55,880 nucleotides of DNA from Gammaproteobacteria bacterium (lineage in GTDB: Bacteria; Pseudomonadota; Gammaproteobacteria; Acidiferrobacterales; SPGG2): NCBI GenBank assembly GCA_029861845.1, contig JAOTYM010000012.1:1-55880 (forward strand), written 5' to 3'. Numbering within the stretch: position 1 is the first letter of the stretch; every line of letters starts with the position of its first letter. Below are positions 15,495 to 24,225 of the stretch, piece by piece. Below the pieces are notes generated by a model. The model did no database searches. It was not told the origin of the DNA and worked only from the letters and a program-made list of their open reading frames with translations. Both the position numbers and the translations under genes were made by a program.

Positions 15495-17552
15495 ATGGAC
15501 GATCGCTACTCAATCCTCTTTGAACCGATACAAATTGGTCCAAAGACCGCCAAGAACCGTTTCTACCAGGTACCGCACTGCAATGGCATGGGCCACGCCC
15601 TACCTCGGTCGGTTGCGACCATGCGTGGGATCAAGGCCGAGGGTGGTTGGGCCGTAGTCTGTACGGAAGAAACAGAGATTCACGCCAGCGGCGAGATTGC
15701 GCCATGTCTAGAGGGTCGCCTATGGGATGACAGTGATATTCCAGCCATGGCTCAAACGGCGGAAGCGGTGCACATCCACGGCGCCTTAGCTGGAATAGAA
15801 CTCGTCTATAACGGCCATGCCGCACCCAATCGATTCAGCCGCATCCCGCCGGTAGCGCCCAGTAGCATTTCAGTCACTAGCCGCGACCCGGTACAAGCCC
15901 GCGCCATGGATAAGTCTGACATTAAGGCTGTACGAAAGTGGCATCGAGCCGCCGCATTGCGCGCCAAAAAAGCCGGTTTCGATATCATCTACGTCTATGC
16001 CGGCCACAACCTGGCGCTACCGATGCATTTTATCTGCAAACGACTCAATCAAAGAACTGACGAATATGGCGGCCCACTCGAGAATCGAGTACGTCTGTTT
16101 CGCGAACTGATCGAAGAAACTAAGGAAGCCGTCGGTGACCACTGCGCGGTGGCGGTGCGTTTCGCCGTCGATGAGTTAATCGGCCCGCAGGGCATCACCC
16201 ACGAAGACGAAGGTCGGGAAGTAGTAGAAATGCTAGCCGAACTGCCGGATCTCTGGGACGTCAATGTAAGTGACTGGACGAACGACTCCGCCACCTCACG
16301 CTTCGAAGACGAAGGTTACCAGGAAAAGTACACCGCCTTCGTCAAATCCATGACAACCAAGCCGGTGGTGGGCGTGGGTCGTTTCACATCACCCGACACC
16401 ATGGTATCCCAGATACGGCGCGGTGTGCTTGACTTTATTGGTGCCGCGCGTGCGTCCATCGCAGATCCCTTTCTGCCCAAGAAAATCGAGGAAGGTCGAA
16501 CAAATGAAATCCGCGAATGCATCGGTTGCAACATCTGCGTGGCTAGCGACATGATGGTCGCACCGATTCGGTGTACTCAGAACCCGACCATGGGCGAGGA
16601 ATGGCGGCGTGGCTGGCACCCGGAAACGATCGAACCTAAGCGATCCGACGACGACGTACTAGTCGTGGGGGCCGGGCCAGCGGGATTGGAATGCACGCTG
16701 GCACTGGCGCATCGTGGCTATCGAGTCACCCTAGCGGAGGCAACGGATGAGCTTGGCGGGCGTGTGAGCCGTGAGTCGCGCCTGCCGGGACTGAGCGTAT
16801 GGGCGCGGGTACGCGACTATCGTGTTTCTCTGATACGGCAGATGGACAATGTCGCCATTTACGAACAAAGCCGTTTGACGGTCGACAACGTGCGTGAATT
16901 CAACCTGTCGCACGTGTTCGTGGCGACCGGCTCGACCTGGCGACGTGATGGCATGGGGCGACAACACCGCAACCCGATTCCTGGTCTTGAGAAAATGCAA
17001 GCGCTTACGCCGGATGACATCATGGATGGGGTTAAACCGCATGGCCATGTCGTTGTCTATGATGATGATCACTACTATCTGGGCGGCGTGCTCGCCGAAA
17101 AACTTAAACGTGACGGACATCCAATTACCCTCGTCACCCCAGCCCCCGACGTTTCGACCTGGACACATAACACGCTGGAACAAGAGCGCATCCAGACTCA
17201 TCTCTTGAACATGGGTGTCAATATCGTTCCCCAAACCAGGGTTGGCTCGGTCGCACCGGATCGTGTTGAACTAGTTTGTGTATTTACGAGCAGGTCGAGA
17301 TGGCATGCGTGTAACAGCGTCTTGCTGGTAACCGAACGTATCCCCAATGACGCGCTCTATCAAGCACTACAAGCCGACACAAACGCCCTGGCGGCAGCGG
17401 GTATTAAGACGGTACGAACAATCGGTGATTGTCACGCACCGGGTATAATCGCTGCTGCTGTTCATTCTGGCCATCTCGCGGCGCGTGAATTTCAAGCCGT
17501 GATCAGAGATATCCCGTTTAAACGGGAACGGGTCCAACTCGCAACTGAATGA
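15495..17552 (+). CDS. trimethylamine-dehydrogenase-like iron-sulfur flavoprotein (TMADH/DgcA family N-demethylase)
   Basis: 685 residues. The N-terminal half is an Old-Yellow-Enzyme TIM barrel starting ILFEPIQIGPKTAKNRFYQV, followed by PHCNG, where the Cys matches the residue of TMADH that covalently holds 6-S-cysteinyl-FMN. The 4Fe-4S site is CIGCNIC...RCTQNPTMGEEWRRGWHPE. Beyond about residue 390 a Rossmann domain begins with VLVVGAGPAGLECTLALAHR. The family oxidatively demethylates trimethylamine, dimethylamine or dimethylglycine, or oxidises histamine. The TMADH substrate-bowl Tyr in the NTEYC segment is replaced by Glu here (CTEETEI), so trimethylamine is unlikely. A methylated amino acid or polyamine derivative is plausible. 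The Shine-Dalgarno is weak. Confidence 0.87.
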   Translation: MDDRYSILFEPIQIGPKTAKNRFYQVPHCNGMGHALPRSVATMRGIKAEGGWAVVCTEETEIHASGEIAPCLEGRLWDDSDIPAMAQTAEAVHIHGALAGIELVYNGHAAPNRFSRIPPVAPSSISVTSRDPVQARAMDKSDIKAVRKWHRAAALRAKKAGFDIIYVYAGHNLALPMHFICKRLNQRTDEYGGPLENRVRLFRELIEETKEAVGDHCAVAVRFAVDELIGPQGITHEDEGREVVEMLAELPDLWDVNVSDWTNDSATSRFEDEGYQEKYTAFVKSMTTKPVVGVGRFTSPDTMVSQIRRGVLDFIGAARASIADPFLPKKIEEGRTNEIRECIGCNICVASDMMVAPIRCTQNPTMGEEWRRGWHPETIEPKRSDDDVLVVGAGPAGLECTLALAHRGYRVTLAEATDELGGRVSRESRLPGLSVWARVRDYRVSLIRQMDNVAIYEQSRLTVDNVREFNLSHVFVATGSTWRRDGMGRQHRNPIPGLEKMQALTPDDIMDGVKPHGHVVVYDDDHYYLGGVLAEKLKRDGHPITLVTPAPDVSTWTHNTLEQERIQTHLLNMGVNIVPQTRVGSVAPDRVELVCVFTSRSRWHACNSVLLVTERIPNDALYQALQADTNALAAAGIKTVRTIGDCHAPGIIAAAVHSGHLAAREFQAVIRDIPFKRERVQLATE

Positions 17553-17616
17553 GCCCTTCCGTGGATTCTTGTATCATGATGGAGTGAAAACAGCGCGCTC
17601 CACGAAGAAGTGTGGC

Positions 17617-17970
17617 ATGTCGAGACTATACCTAGCCTGTGGGGGTCTACTGATTGCGCTAGCACTTACGTCAGTCGATGTCGGTGCCAACAACGGTACG
17701 CATCGCGACGTCATTCGCGACTTCTTGATTGTTAAATACTGTGGTTTTGATAGCTATGATGTTACCGCCGGTTTTCGTATCGAGATCATGCGTCTTATCG
17801 ACGATGGAAAAACTTCCTCATCAGCAGCGCAGATTGATCGTGCGGCCGCCGCCGAAGAAGTGCGACGCGATTGGACCAATCGCGGTTCCGGCCACGCCGA
17901 CCCCCGGTGTATGACCAAGGGACGGGCCGCGATGGATCACTTTCTGGCTGTGCTTTATAACGAGAAGTAG
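17617..17970 (+). CDS. hypothetical secreted protein
   Basis: 117 residues, not recognised. The start at ATG 17617 is chosen because it gives a clean signal peptide (MSRLYLACGGLLIALALTSV, cleavage near VGA-NN); an upstream in-frame start at 17569 would place charged residues before it. The mature part of about 95 residues contains two cysteines (KYCGFDSYDV and PRCMTKGRA) that could form a disulfide, and is otherwise helical and charged (AAAAEEVRRDW). It lies 64 bases after the flavoprotein gene, and its 3' end overlaps the oppositely oriented acyl-CoA dehydrogenase by 16 bases. Confidence 0.6.
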   Translation: MSRLYLACGGLLIALALTSVDVGANNGTHRDVIRDFLIVKYCGFDSYDVTAGFRIEIMRLIDDGKTSSSAAQIDRAAAAEEVRRDWTNRGSGHADPRCMTKGRAAMDHFLAVLYNEK

Positions 17971-19100
17971 TTAGCGGTTCGTCGAAACCGCGCCGTATGG
18001 TAGGCAATGTCGCCAAACATGGTGTTGATCATCGTCAAACGTTTGAGATAGTGGCCGATGGGCAATTCATCGGTCATGCCCATACCACCGTGTAGCTGAA
18101 TCGCTTCGTGCCCGACCAGCCGCCCCGCTTTGCCGACCTGCACCTTAGCAGCAGAAGCGGTGCATTGCCGCTCCGCGGTGGATTCCGTCAATCTACAAGT
18201 AGCGGCGTAGACCATAGACCGGCAAAGTTCGCAGGCCATAAATACATCGACCATGCGATGCTGAAGCGCCTGAAAACTGCCAAGGGTCTTTCCAAACTGT
18301 TCGCGCGTCTTGATATATTCGAGTGTCATCTCATAGAGCACCGACATCGCCCCCACTGCCTCCGCACAGGTGGCGGCGATACCATGGTCACAGGTCTCTT
18401 CTATAAACGCTGACGCATGGTCCTTATCACCGATTAGGTCATCGGCGTCCACGCGCACATTATCGAGCTTGATATCGGCCGCACGCTGGCCATCGATCGT
18501 CGGGTAATGTCGCGCACTAACTCCAGACGCGCCCATATCGACCAGAAACAGTGACACGCCCATGGGGTCACGTTGGTTGCCCGTCGTACGCGCGGAAACC
18601 AACACTTTATGTGCCGTGTTCGCGTAATGTACTACGCATTTATATCCGTTCAGTCGGTATCCAGCTCCATCCTCGGTCGCAGTAGTCGAGACATCGGCGA
18701 GGTCGAAGCGCGACGTTGGCTCGGCGAAAGCAAACGTGAGCCGTAACGAACCATCGCTCAGTGCTGGCAGTAGTGCTTGTTTTTGCTGCTCGGTCGCGGC
18801 CCGATTCAAGATGTGCCCGGCCACGACAACGCTACTGAGGTAAGGCGACGCAACTAACCCTCGACCAAAGGATTCCATGATAATCATGGTATCTACCGGC
18901 GTGCCATCGAGCCCGCCGTAACCTTCAGGAAATGGTAGCGCGAGCCAGCCGAGCTCGGCAAACCGCTGCCAATGTTCGGGTAGATATCCATCGTCGGTAG
19001 CGACAATACGTTGTCGCGTTTCGAAATCGTAGTGCTCGGCAACGAATCGGTCGACGCTGTCGCGAAACAGTTGTTGAGCTTCGTCAAAGCTAAAGTCCAT
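17955..19100 (-). CDS. acyl-CoA dehydrogenase (short form, second of a pair)
   Basis: 381 residues, FAD-dependent. It has MDFSFDEAQQLFRDSVDRFV, TFAFAEPTSRFDLADV (FAD and substrate loop), MSVLYEMTLEYIKTREQFGK (conserved YxxxRxQFG), and IQLHGGMGMTDELPIGHYLK near the C-terminus. The usual catalytic glutamate between helices J and K is not obvious in ETCDHGIAATCAEAVGA or the C-terminal region, as is common in the FadE-type paired subfamily. It follows the partner gene by two bases, and paired genes of this sort often encode a heteromeric enzyme acting on CoA esters with bulky side chains; that is inference. It overlaps the convergent hypothetical gene by 16 bases. Confidence 0.88.
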   Translation of the reverse strand: MDFSFDEAQQLFRDSVDRFVAEHYDFETRQRIVATDDGYLPEHWQRFAELGWLALPFPEGYGGLDGTPVDTMIIMESFGRGLVASPYLSSVVVAGHILNRAATEQQKQALLPALSDGSLRLTFAFAEPTSRFDLADVSTTATEDGAGYRLNGYKCVVHYANTAHKVLVSARTTGNQRDPMGVSLFLVDMGASGVSARHYPTIDGQRAADIKLDNVRVDADDLIGDKDHASAFIEETCDHGIAATCAEAVGAMSVLYEMTLEYIKTREQFGKTLGSFQALQHRMVDVFMACELCRSMVYAATCRLTESTAERQCTASAAKVQVGKAGRLVGHEAIQLHGGMGMTDELPIGHYLKRLTMINTMFGDIAYHTARFRRTANYFSL

Positions 19101-19102
19101 GG

Positions 19103-20299
19103 TTATAACCCGAGCACCGCTTTGGCGACGATGTTCTTTTGAATCTCGTTACTGCCACTGAAGATCGACAGTTTGCGCAGATTAAAATAACTGGCTGACG
19201 CCAACATTGCATAGTCAGGGCCAACCGCGGGTATATTCGCATCTTGCCACAACGCCGGACGAAGGTCGGGACACGCATAGTAGCCAAGCGCATCGACGAT
19301 AAGCTCGGTGATACGCTGCTGGATCTCTGTACCGCGGATCTTGAGGATGGAAGCTTCGGGACCTAAATCGCTACCGGCTTCGGTCTCAAATAAGTATCGC
19401 AGCTCGGTGACTTCGAGTGCCTTGAGTTCGATCTCGAGTAGGGCGATCTGATCTGCGAACCAAGGATCTTCAAGCAGCGGCTTGCCTTGCGCCCGTTCGC
19501 TTGCCACAATTGTTTTCAGCCGCCGCAACATCGTACCGGAACGAGCGACGTCGGCCGTGCCTATACGCTCCACGCTCAACAGATACTTGGCATACGACCA
19601 GCCTTTCCCTTCCTCGCCCACTCGATTTTCAATCGGTACGCGAACATCCTGAAAATAGCATTGGTCGATCTCGTGGCCACCGTCAAAGGTAATGATGGGA
19701 CGGCGCGACAAGCCCGGCGAACGCATATCTATAAACAGCAGGGTGATGCCCTGTTGTTTCTTGCCGGAACTGTCGGTGCGCACGAGTGCGAACATCCAGT
19801 CAGAAACGTGCGCCGCCGTGATCCAGATTTTCGAACCGTTGACGACGTAATGTTCACCATCGAGTACCGCTTTACATTGCAACGATGCCAGATCAGACCC
19901 GGAATTGGGTTCGGAGAAACCCTGACACCACCACTCCTCGCCCGATGCGATGGGCGGCAAGAAGCGCTGCCTTTGCCAGTCGCTACCGTATTCGATGAGC
20001 AGCGGTCCGATCATGTCCCAGCCGTACCACGGAAGTCTGGGCGCACAGTTAAAAGCCAATTCATCATGAAATACGTACTGTTGCGCCAGACTCCAGCCAG
20101 GACCACCATACTCGGTTGGCCAATTCGGCACCGTCCAACCCTTTTGGCAAAGCTTTCGATGCCAGCCCATGTGTCCCTCGCGGTCGAGTTCCTCGCCGCG
20201 TTCTACGCGGTGTTTGATATCATCGGGTAAATGGGTACGAATAAACGCTCGAACCTCTTGCCGAAACGCCTGAACATCTTTGCTAAAGGCAATATCCAT
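19103..20299 (-). CDS. acyl-CoA dehydrogenase (first of a pair)
   Basis: 398 residues. Family features: MDIAFSKDVQAFRQEVRAFI, GWHRKLCQKGWTVPNWPTEY, WCQGFSEPNSGSDLASLQCK (FAD-binding loop), YVVNGSKIWITAAHVSDWMF, and the C-terminal FSGSNEIQKNIVAKAVLGL. It introduces an alpha-beta double bond into an acyl-CoA and passes electrons to ETF. It is transcribed with the downstream paralogue (two-base gap) and divergently from the thioesterase gene 119 bases away. The physiological acyl-CoA is unknown; with the thioesterase it suggests a small CoA-ester pathway next to the polyamine genes. Confidence 0.92.
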   Translation of the reverse strand: MDIAFSKDVQAFRQEVRAFIRTHLPDDIKHRVERGEELDREGHMGWHRKLCQKGWTVPNWPTEYGGPGWSLAQQYVFHDELAFNCAPRLPWYGWDMIGPLLIEYGSDWQRQRFLPPIASGEEWWCQGFSEPNSGSDLASLQCKAVLDGEHYVVNGSKIWITAAHVSDWMFALVRTDSSGKKQQGITLLFIDMRSPGLSRRPIITFDGGHEIDQCYFQDVRVPIENRVGEEGKGWSYAKYLLSVERIGTADVARSGTMLRRLKTIVASERAQGKPLLEDPWFADQIALLEIELKALEVTELRYLFETEAGSDLGPEASILKIRGTEIQQRITELIVDALGYYACPDLRPALWQDANIPAVGPDYAMLASASYFNLRKLSIFSGSNEIQKNIVAKAVLGL

Positions 20300-20418
20300 A
20301 GGTAGGCTGCTCGCCTTGGTAAATCGACACCCTATGATAATTCACGATAGCGACAGGTTCGACCCGCGCAACACCATTTTCGCATAAATCGTAGGTCGTA
20401 CTGGAAAGGGCGCAAACT
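20300..20418. promoter_or_regulatory. divergent promoter region, acyl-CoA dehydrogenases versus thioesterase
   Basis: A 119-base spacer between divergently transcribed genes. GGAAAGGG at 20401-20408 is the probable Shine-Dalgarno for the thioesterase. No dyad or sigma boxes could be assigned with confidence. Confidence 0.35.
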
Positions 20419-20847
20419 ATGAAGGGTTTCATTGAAACGTACCGCGGCGTAGTGTATCCATGGCATTGTGACCACCAAGGCCATTTGAACACCATGCACT
20501 ATGTGGGCATGTTCGATATGGCGTGTTGGCACCATATATCGGCGTTGGGATTTACACGTGCCTACGTGCAAGAACAGGGCACCGGGTTCGTGGATGTCAA
20601 AGACACCATCGAATACAAAGTTGAACAGCCGGTCGGCAGCTTACTGGTGATCGAAAGCGGATTGGTACGCATGAGTAACACTTCCATCACTGCCTTGCAT
20701 CGTATGCGAAATACCGAAACCGGCGATATCGCAGCCACATCAGAAAAGATATCGGTCTACTTTGATCTGAAGCAGCGCCACAAAACAGCATTACCCGATG
20801 ATCTCGCCAAGGTGATGGCACAAAACGTCGTCGAGCAAGAAGGCTGA
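20419..20847 (+). CDS. hotdog-fold acyl-CoA thioesterase (4-hydroxybenzoyl-CoA thioesterase type)
   Basis: 142 residues, the usual single-hotdog length. The signature [20 protein letters not shown] contains the catalytic Asp of the 4HBT/YbgC class (cDxxGHxNxxxY), and [20 protein letters not shown] forms the long beta strands. It should hydrolyse a CoA thioester in the cytosol; the substrate is unknown. GGAAAGGG upstream supports the ATG. Its stop is immediately followed by the speE start (TGA, one base, ATG), so the two are likely translationally coupled. The acyl-CoA dehydrogenases divergent to it may supply its substrate. Confidence 0.88.
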   Translation: MKGFIETYRGVVYPWHCDHQGHLNTMHYVGMFDMACWHHISALGFTRAYVQEQGTGFVDVKDTIEYKVEQPVGSLLVIESGLVRMSNTSITALHRMRNTETGDIAATSEKISVYFDLKQRHKTALPDDLAKVMAQNVVEQEG

Positions 20848-20848
20848 T

Positions 20849-21694
20849 ATGCGCGAGTTCAGAGAAACGCTTTATCCGCATTGGGGGCAATTCTTTTCTA
20901 TCGACGAGGTGCTCTTCGAGCACAAAACAGAGCATCAATACCTCGTCATCTTCAAGAACGCCGAATACGGACGGGTCATGGCGCTGGATGGGATTATCCA
21001 AACAACCGAGCGGGACGAATTCATTTATCATGAGATGCTGGCCCATGTACCCATCCTGGCCCACGGCCATGCACGTCGGGTATTGATTGTTGGTGGTGGT
21101 GATGGCGGCATGTTGCGCGAGGTGCTGCGCCACAAGTCCGTGGAGCATGTGACTCAGGTAGAAATCGACAAACAAGTCATCGAGATGTGCAAGCACTATT
21201 TACCCAACCACTCTCAGGGTGCTTTCGATGACGCCCGTGCCAATATCGTCATCGACGATGGTGTCGAATACGTGAATAACTCAGACGACACCTTTGACGT
21301 CGTCATCTCCGACTCGACCGACCCCATCGGGCCTGGTGAAGCACTTTATACGAGCAGGTTCTACAGCGGCTGCAAACGTTGTCTACGTGAGGGCGGTGTA
21401 CTGGTAACACAGAATGGGTGCACCTTCGGCCAACTCGATGAAGTCACTACTACCGCGAAACGCTTGCAGTCATTGTTCGCCGATTACACTTTTTACTCCG
21501 CCGCTATACCGACATATATCGGTGGCATCATGGCCTTCGCCTGGGCAACGAACGACAGTTCACTGAGAAAAACATCGATTGAAGTCCTACGTAAACGCTA
21601 TGCAAAAAGCGGTATCACGACGCGATATTACACGCCCGGCGTCCATCAAGCAGCGTTCGCACTGCCACAGTATGTTATTGAAGCGATTGAGTAA
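20849..21694 (+). CDS. speE: spermidine synthase (polyamine aminopropyltransferase)
   Basis: 281 residues, SpeE length. The N-terminal beta domain has [20 protein letters not shown] and [16 protein letters not shown]. The Rossmann part carries [15 protein letters not shown] (nucleotide loop), [16 protein letters not shown] (acidic residue for the ribose), DDGVEYV, and the catalytic/gatekeeper segment [20 protein letters not shown]. It transfers aminopropyl from decarboxylated S-adenosylmethionine to putrescine. No speD or ornithine/arginine decarboxylase gene is in the window. It is coupled to the thioesterase gene upstream and lies near polyamine import and degradation genes. Confidence 0.95.
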   Translation: MREFRETLYPHWGQFFSIDEVLFEHKTEHQYLVIFKNAEYGRVMALDGIIQTTERDEFIYHEMLAHVPILAHGHARRVLIVGGGDGGMLREVLRHKSVEHVTQVEIDKQVIEMCKHYLPNHSQGAFDDARANIVIDDGVEYVNNSDDTFDVVISDSTDPIGPGEALYTSRFYSGCKRCLREGGVLVTQNGCTFGQLDEVTTTAKRLQSLFADYTFYSAAIPTYIGGIMAFAWATNDSSLRKTSIEVLRKRYAKSGITTRYYTPGVHQAAFALPQYVIEAIE

Positions 21695-21771
21695 GATACT
21701 TAAGCACTATGCAGCGAGGCGCATAGGTGGGCGTAAAACGCCGCGGCTCATTGCGGAACGCAGTTAGTGCA

Positions 21772-22212
21772 ATGAAATCGAACCCCGGAACATACGCACT
21801 AATTCTGCGAAGTCATTCGAAAGCCAAGGCTCAAATAGGCCGTTGGCGACAGCTCGACCTCAAGCCGGGATATTATATCTACGTCGGCAGCGCATTGGGG
21901 CCGGGCGGCGTGCAAGCACGGGTATCCCGACATTGTCGTCTGCTAAAGCCCAACCGCTGGCACATAGACTATCTGCGCGAGTTTGTGAGTCCACTTGGCG
22001 CGTGGTATAGCCACGACACCAAACATCTTGAGCATCGATGGGCGCAGGTCTTGCATCATATGAAGAATATGTCTTCGATCGAGGGGTTCGGATGCAGTGA
22101 TTGCAAGTGTTATTCGCACCTATTCCAGAGTCCTACAACACCGGATCTGGCGGAGTTTTCCGGTGTCACTGGTGGCAAGGTTGAATCATGGCGCTACCGA
22201 TCTGCTGACTAA
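21772..22212 (+). CDS. GIY-YIG / DUF123 family nuclease-like protein
   Basis: 146 residues. GTYALILRSHS and GYYIYVGSALGPGGVQARVS are the two strands of a GIY-YIG fold in its DUF123 form, with HIDYLREFVSPLGAWY following as in that family. The cysteines in FGCSDCKCYSHLF resemble the C-terminal part of DUF123 proteins. Some DUF123 proteins are annotated as endonuclease III-associated; the real function is not known. The start at 21772 is favoured because the longer frame from 21727 adds basic residues without family counterpart. Confidence 0.82.
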   Translation: MKSNPGTYALILRSHSKAKAQIGRWRQLDLKPGYYIYVGSALGPGGVQARVSRHCRLLKPNRWHIDYLREFVSPLGAWYSHDTKHLEHRWAQVLHHMKNMSSIEGFGCSDCKCYSHLFQSPTTPDLAEFSGVTGGKVESWRYRSAD

Positions 22213-22270
22213 TAACGCACTTGGGCGAATCGCTTAGTTCGGCCCAAAACTGCCGAAGATGGAGCAAACA

Positions 22271-22621
22271 ATGAAACCGATAAAAGATGCGAGTCATTTC
22301 TATGAGGTCGAGCGCAGACAACGTCATGCCGAGCGGCCTGGATTTCGCATCAACGAACTTCAGATTTCGCCGACACAAAAGGTGCCTTGGCACTACCATA
22401 GCAATATCCAAGACACATTCTATGTAATCGAAGGATGTATCAGGATTTTCCTACAGGATCCGAAAGAGGAAGTTAGGCTCAAGCCCGGTGGTACCTATTC
22501 CGTGCCACCACGCCGCCCTCACCTCGTCATAAATGGCGGGAATACCTCGGCTACTTTCCTCACACTTCAAGGTATCGGCGACTACGACTTCGTTCCACTG
22601 GTTTCAAAACGTGACGCCTAA
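22271..22621 (+). CDS. cupin-domain protein
   Basis: 116 residues forming a single cupin barrel. Motif 1 is VPWHYHSNIQDTFYVIEGCI (metal-binding His-x-His and the Glu in the conserved spacing), and motif 2 is PGGTYSVPPRRPHLVINGG with the third His. This arrangement usually binds a divalent metal. The substrate or enzymatic role is unknown. The ATG at 22271 has GGAG seven bases upstream; an in-frame ATG at 22259 is a weaker alternative. It is separated by 58 bases from the GIY-YIG gene. Confidence 0.82.
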   Translation: MKPIKDASHFYEVERRQRHAERPGFRINELQISPTQKVPWHYHSNIQDTFYVIEGCIRIFLQDPKEEVRLKPGGTYSVPPRRPHLVINGGNTSATFLTLQGIGDYDFVPLVSKRDA

Positions 22622-22704
22622 CTCAAGGTGGAACGGACGGACCACAAGCGCTGTGATAACTGCGGCCAGCCGTCCACCACCACGCTAGGGCGTTCTATGC
22701 TTTA

Positions 22705-22926
22705 TTGTCAACTCACTTCGCCAAATTGCTTGGCGTCCACATGATATATTGGGGTACGGGACGCGAACGAACTCAGAATGAATATGCGGCTCTGCTAGCA
22801 GGGGGCTGGCTGGAAATACATGAGGACATGGTTTCCACCTTTGGGTTTCATGGGCGTTGTCGAGGGCTCGAAGGCCTGGTGGCATGCCTGCCCGAGACCG
22901 GGTTCATACATCGTCAGCGCAGTTGA
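22705..22926 (+). pseudogene. possible remnant of an O-methyltransferase C-terminus
   Basis: The 310-base gap 22622-22932 holds a 73-codon open frame starting at TTG. Part of it, GTGRERTQNEYAALLAGGW, resembles the 'GGrERTxxEyxaLLxxaGf' segment near the C-terminus of SAM-dependent O-methyltransferases. The residues before and after do not match that family, and no Rossmann or SAM-binding region is present, so at most a degraded fragment remains. It may equally be a chance open frame. Confidence 0.3.
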
Positions 22927-22932
22927 CTCAAA

Positions 22933-24225
22933 TCACAACTTATCCCTCAACGTGTAATACAACATACCCAAGACCAGGCCTGGCCAACGTAGCAAAGTGC
23001 CGCCCGGAAACGTGCGCTGCGGAATACGGCTAAAGACATCGAATCGTTCGGCGGTGCCGGCGATGGCCTCGGCGATGAGCTTACCGCCCATCGAGGCCAG
23101 CGCAACGCCGCTACCCGAGTAACCTTGCGCGTAATAGACATCACCCTCGAGTCGACCGAAAGTCGGTAAACGATTCATGGTGACAGCGAGCGTACCGCCC
23201 CAAGCATAATCGACGCGCGTATCTGCGAGCTGTGGATATACGCGCAGCATGTACTTGCGAACAAATCGCTTCATGTCCGATGGGAAGCGGCCCGTATAAT
23301 TTTCGCCGCCACCGAAAAGCAACCGATGATCGGCGGACAATCGATAGTAGTCGATGACAAACTTAGTGTCTTGCACCGCGACATCGTCACGGATGAGGCT
23401 GCGCGCTTTGTTTTCACCTAATGGTTCTGTTGCCAACATAAAGTTATTAATGGGCATGATCTTGCCACTGATACGGGGCTCCAATCGGCCGAGATAGGCG
23501 TTGCAACCAAGCACCACATATCGTGCGTGAACGTTGCCATGTTCAAGGCAGACGTCGGAGCCATTCGATACTTTCTGGATACGTTTTGCGCGCGAGTTTT
23601 CAAAAAGTTGCGCACCCGCCTCATCGGCGGCACGCGCCAACCCCAACGCATAATTCAGCGGGTGTAGGTGACCAGCACCGCTATCTAGTATGCCACCATA
23701 ATAGACATTGGTGCCAAGCGTCCCTGCCACCTCATCGCCTGATATAACACGTACGTGTGGGTAGTCGTAGCGCTTTTTGAGGACATCAACGTAACGTTCG
23801 AAGTACGCGTTCTCTCTACGCTTATAGGCAACGGTGAGTACACCGGGTTTCAAATCACAAGCGATGTTATGACTTGCGATCCGCCCCCTAACCGTTGCCT
23901 TGGCCTCCTCTGCTAACTCCCATAAAAACTTAGCGTCCTCGCGGCCGACGATCTTCTCAAGCTCGATGACATCTTTACGCTGTCCGGTCGAAAGCTGGCC
24001 GCCGTTGCGACCAGAGGCGCCCCAACTGATGCGTTCGGCTTCGACTAATTTTACGTCGTAGCCACGCTCGGCGAGATGGATCGCGCTAGAGAGACCGGTA
24101 AACCCACCACCAATAATACAGACGTCGCAGCTGACATCTCCCGCAAGCGGCGCGTAGTCCTTTAGGCCAATAGCGGTAGCAGCGTAATAGGAGTCGATGT
24201 GTTGCGAAGGTGCGCGCGAGATCAC
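22933..24225 (-). CDS. puuB: FAD-dependent amine oxidoreductase, gamma-glutamylputrescine oxidase-like (PuuB type)
   Basis: 430 residues. A SYYAATA N-terminus like that of PuuB is followed by CDVCIIGGGFTGLSSAIHLA (dinucleotide-binding motif), ISWGASGRNGGQLSTGQ (flavin loop) and YYAQGYSGSGVALASMGGKL near the C-terminus. The last segment, RTFPGGTLLRWPGLVLGMLY followed by YTLRDKL, closely follows E. coli PuuB. It should oxidise gamma-glutamylputrescine to an aminoaldehyde, H2O2 and ammonia. GTG at 24225 is chosen because it overlaps the stop of the ligase gene by four bases (GTGA), a typical coupling; a TTG nine bases upstream is the alternative. It is the last gene of the minus-strand polyamine operon. 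Confidence 0.9.
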   Translation of the reverse strand: MISRAPSQHIDSYYAATAIGLKDYAPLAGDVSCDVCIIGGGFTGLSSAIHLAERGYDVKLVEAERISWGASGRNGGQLSTGQRKDVIELEKIVGREDAKFLWELAEEAKATVRGRIASHNIACDLKPGVLTVAYKRRENAYFERYVDVLKKRYDYPHVRVISGDEVAGTLGTNVYYGGILDSGAGHLHPLNYALGLARAADEAGAQLFENSRAKRIQKVSNGSDVCLEHGNVHARYVVLGCNAYLGRLEPRISGKIMPINNFMLATEPLGENKARSLIRDDVAVQDTKFVIDYYRLSADHRLLFGGGENYTGRFPSDMKRFVRKYMLRVYPQLADTRVDYAWGGTLAVTMNRLPTFGRLEGDVYYAQGYSGSGVALASMGGKLIAEAIAGTAERFDVFSRIPQRTFPGGTLLRWPGLVLGMLYYTLRDKL

